DNA from: Panopea generosa
Lineage: Eukaryota > Mollusca > Bivalvia > Adapedonta > Hiatellidae
Assembly: GCA_029582155.1 (NCBI GenBank)
Contig: CM055896.1
Coordinates: 9,636,463-9,700,462 of the forward strand
Length of the DNA stretch: 64,000 bases
Direction: 5' to 3'
Shown one piece after another: positions 63,690 through 64,000 of the stretch. The notes beneath the pieces were generated by a model. It was not told the DNA's origin, did no database searches, and saw only the letters and a list, made by a program, of their open reading frames with translations. Position 1 is the stretch's first letter. Every line of letters begins with the position of its first letter. The position numbers and the translations under genes are program-made.

Positions 63690-64000
63690 CTTGAAGAAAC
63701 GGGGACACACAATGGCAAGCTTGTTTCGAAGTCTTAACGGATCATAATTAATATGGCTTTTAACTGAATAAAACAATATAATTACTTTCATTTTTCGAGC
63801 CAACACCCTTTATCATTTTATACCAATATTAAATATATTAACTGTTTAAACTGAATAAATCAAATTTGTATTGACATTTGACATGTCACATGTGTAATCT
63901 AGGCAACTTCAGTTTGTATCAATATTGAACATATTAATTGTTTAATCTAACTTAATCAAATTTATATCGACATTTGGCTTGTCATTTGTATAATCTAGGC

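Overview
The window is eukaryotic, AT-rich and dominated by introns and repeats. It is most likely from a mollusc, probably a bivalve. The reasons are several tRNA-derived SINE families, many short palindromic MITEs, repeats that begin ACAAGAG or end in AGCTCAGGTGAGCTA, many minisatellites, and a transporter of the metazoan SLC36/AVT3 type. The species cannot be fixed from the sequence alone.

The one gene I can support fully is on the minus strand. It is an 18-exon amino acid/proton symporter of the AAAP superfamily (Pfam Aa_trans; SLC36/AVT3-like), running from its ATG at 51440-51442 to its stop at 9823-9825. I assembled it exon by exon from GT..AG splice sites. All 17 junctions keep the frame, the coding length is 1431 nt (476 residues plus stop), an in-frame stop lies 9 nt upstream of the ATG, and the product shows about 11 membrane segments. 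Exon 4 is a 27-nt microexon whose skipping would keep the frame. An ETS/CRE-like composite motif lies about 235 bp upstream of the ATG, and a TCACGTGA box about 980 bp upstream.

Layout. 1-1105: purine-rich satellite with higher-order structure. 1106-9800: no gene seen; MITEs, SINEs, two minisatellites and a foldback element. 9823-51442: the transporter, whose introns hold a broken non-LTR retrotransposon (17953-20352) nested inside a SINE, about ten tandem arrays (the largest a ~2.8-kb array of a 29-30-bp unit at 39960-42733), and many SINEs and MITEs. 51443-58090: upstream region, mostly single-copy, with two SINE-type elements. 58091-63070: satellites, a LINE remnant and a piggyBac-like MITE. 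63417-63689: a possible last exon and polyA signal of another minus-strand gene entering from the right, weakly supported.

The strongest patterns beyond the gene are: (i) several tandem arrays appear to have been seeded from segments of interspersed SINEs; (ii) nested insertions can be read directly, with the target duplication intact for the LINE; (iii) a six-copy TTAA-flanked, palindromic, piggyBac-like MITE family has four copies in the transporter introns, one only 20 nt from a splice acceptor. I saw no prokaryotic-type system, CRISPR array or undescribed multi-gene system.
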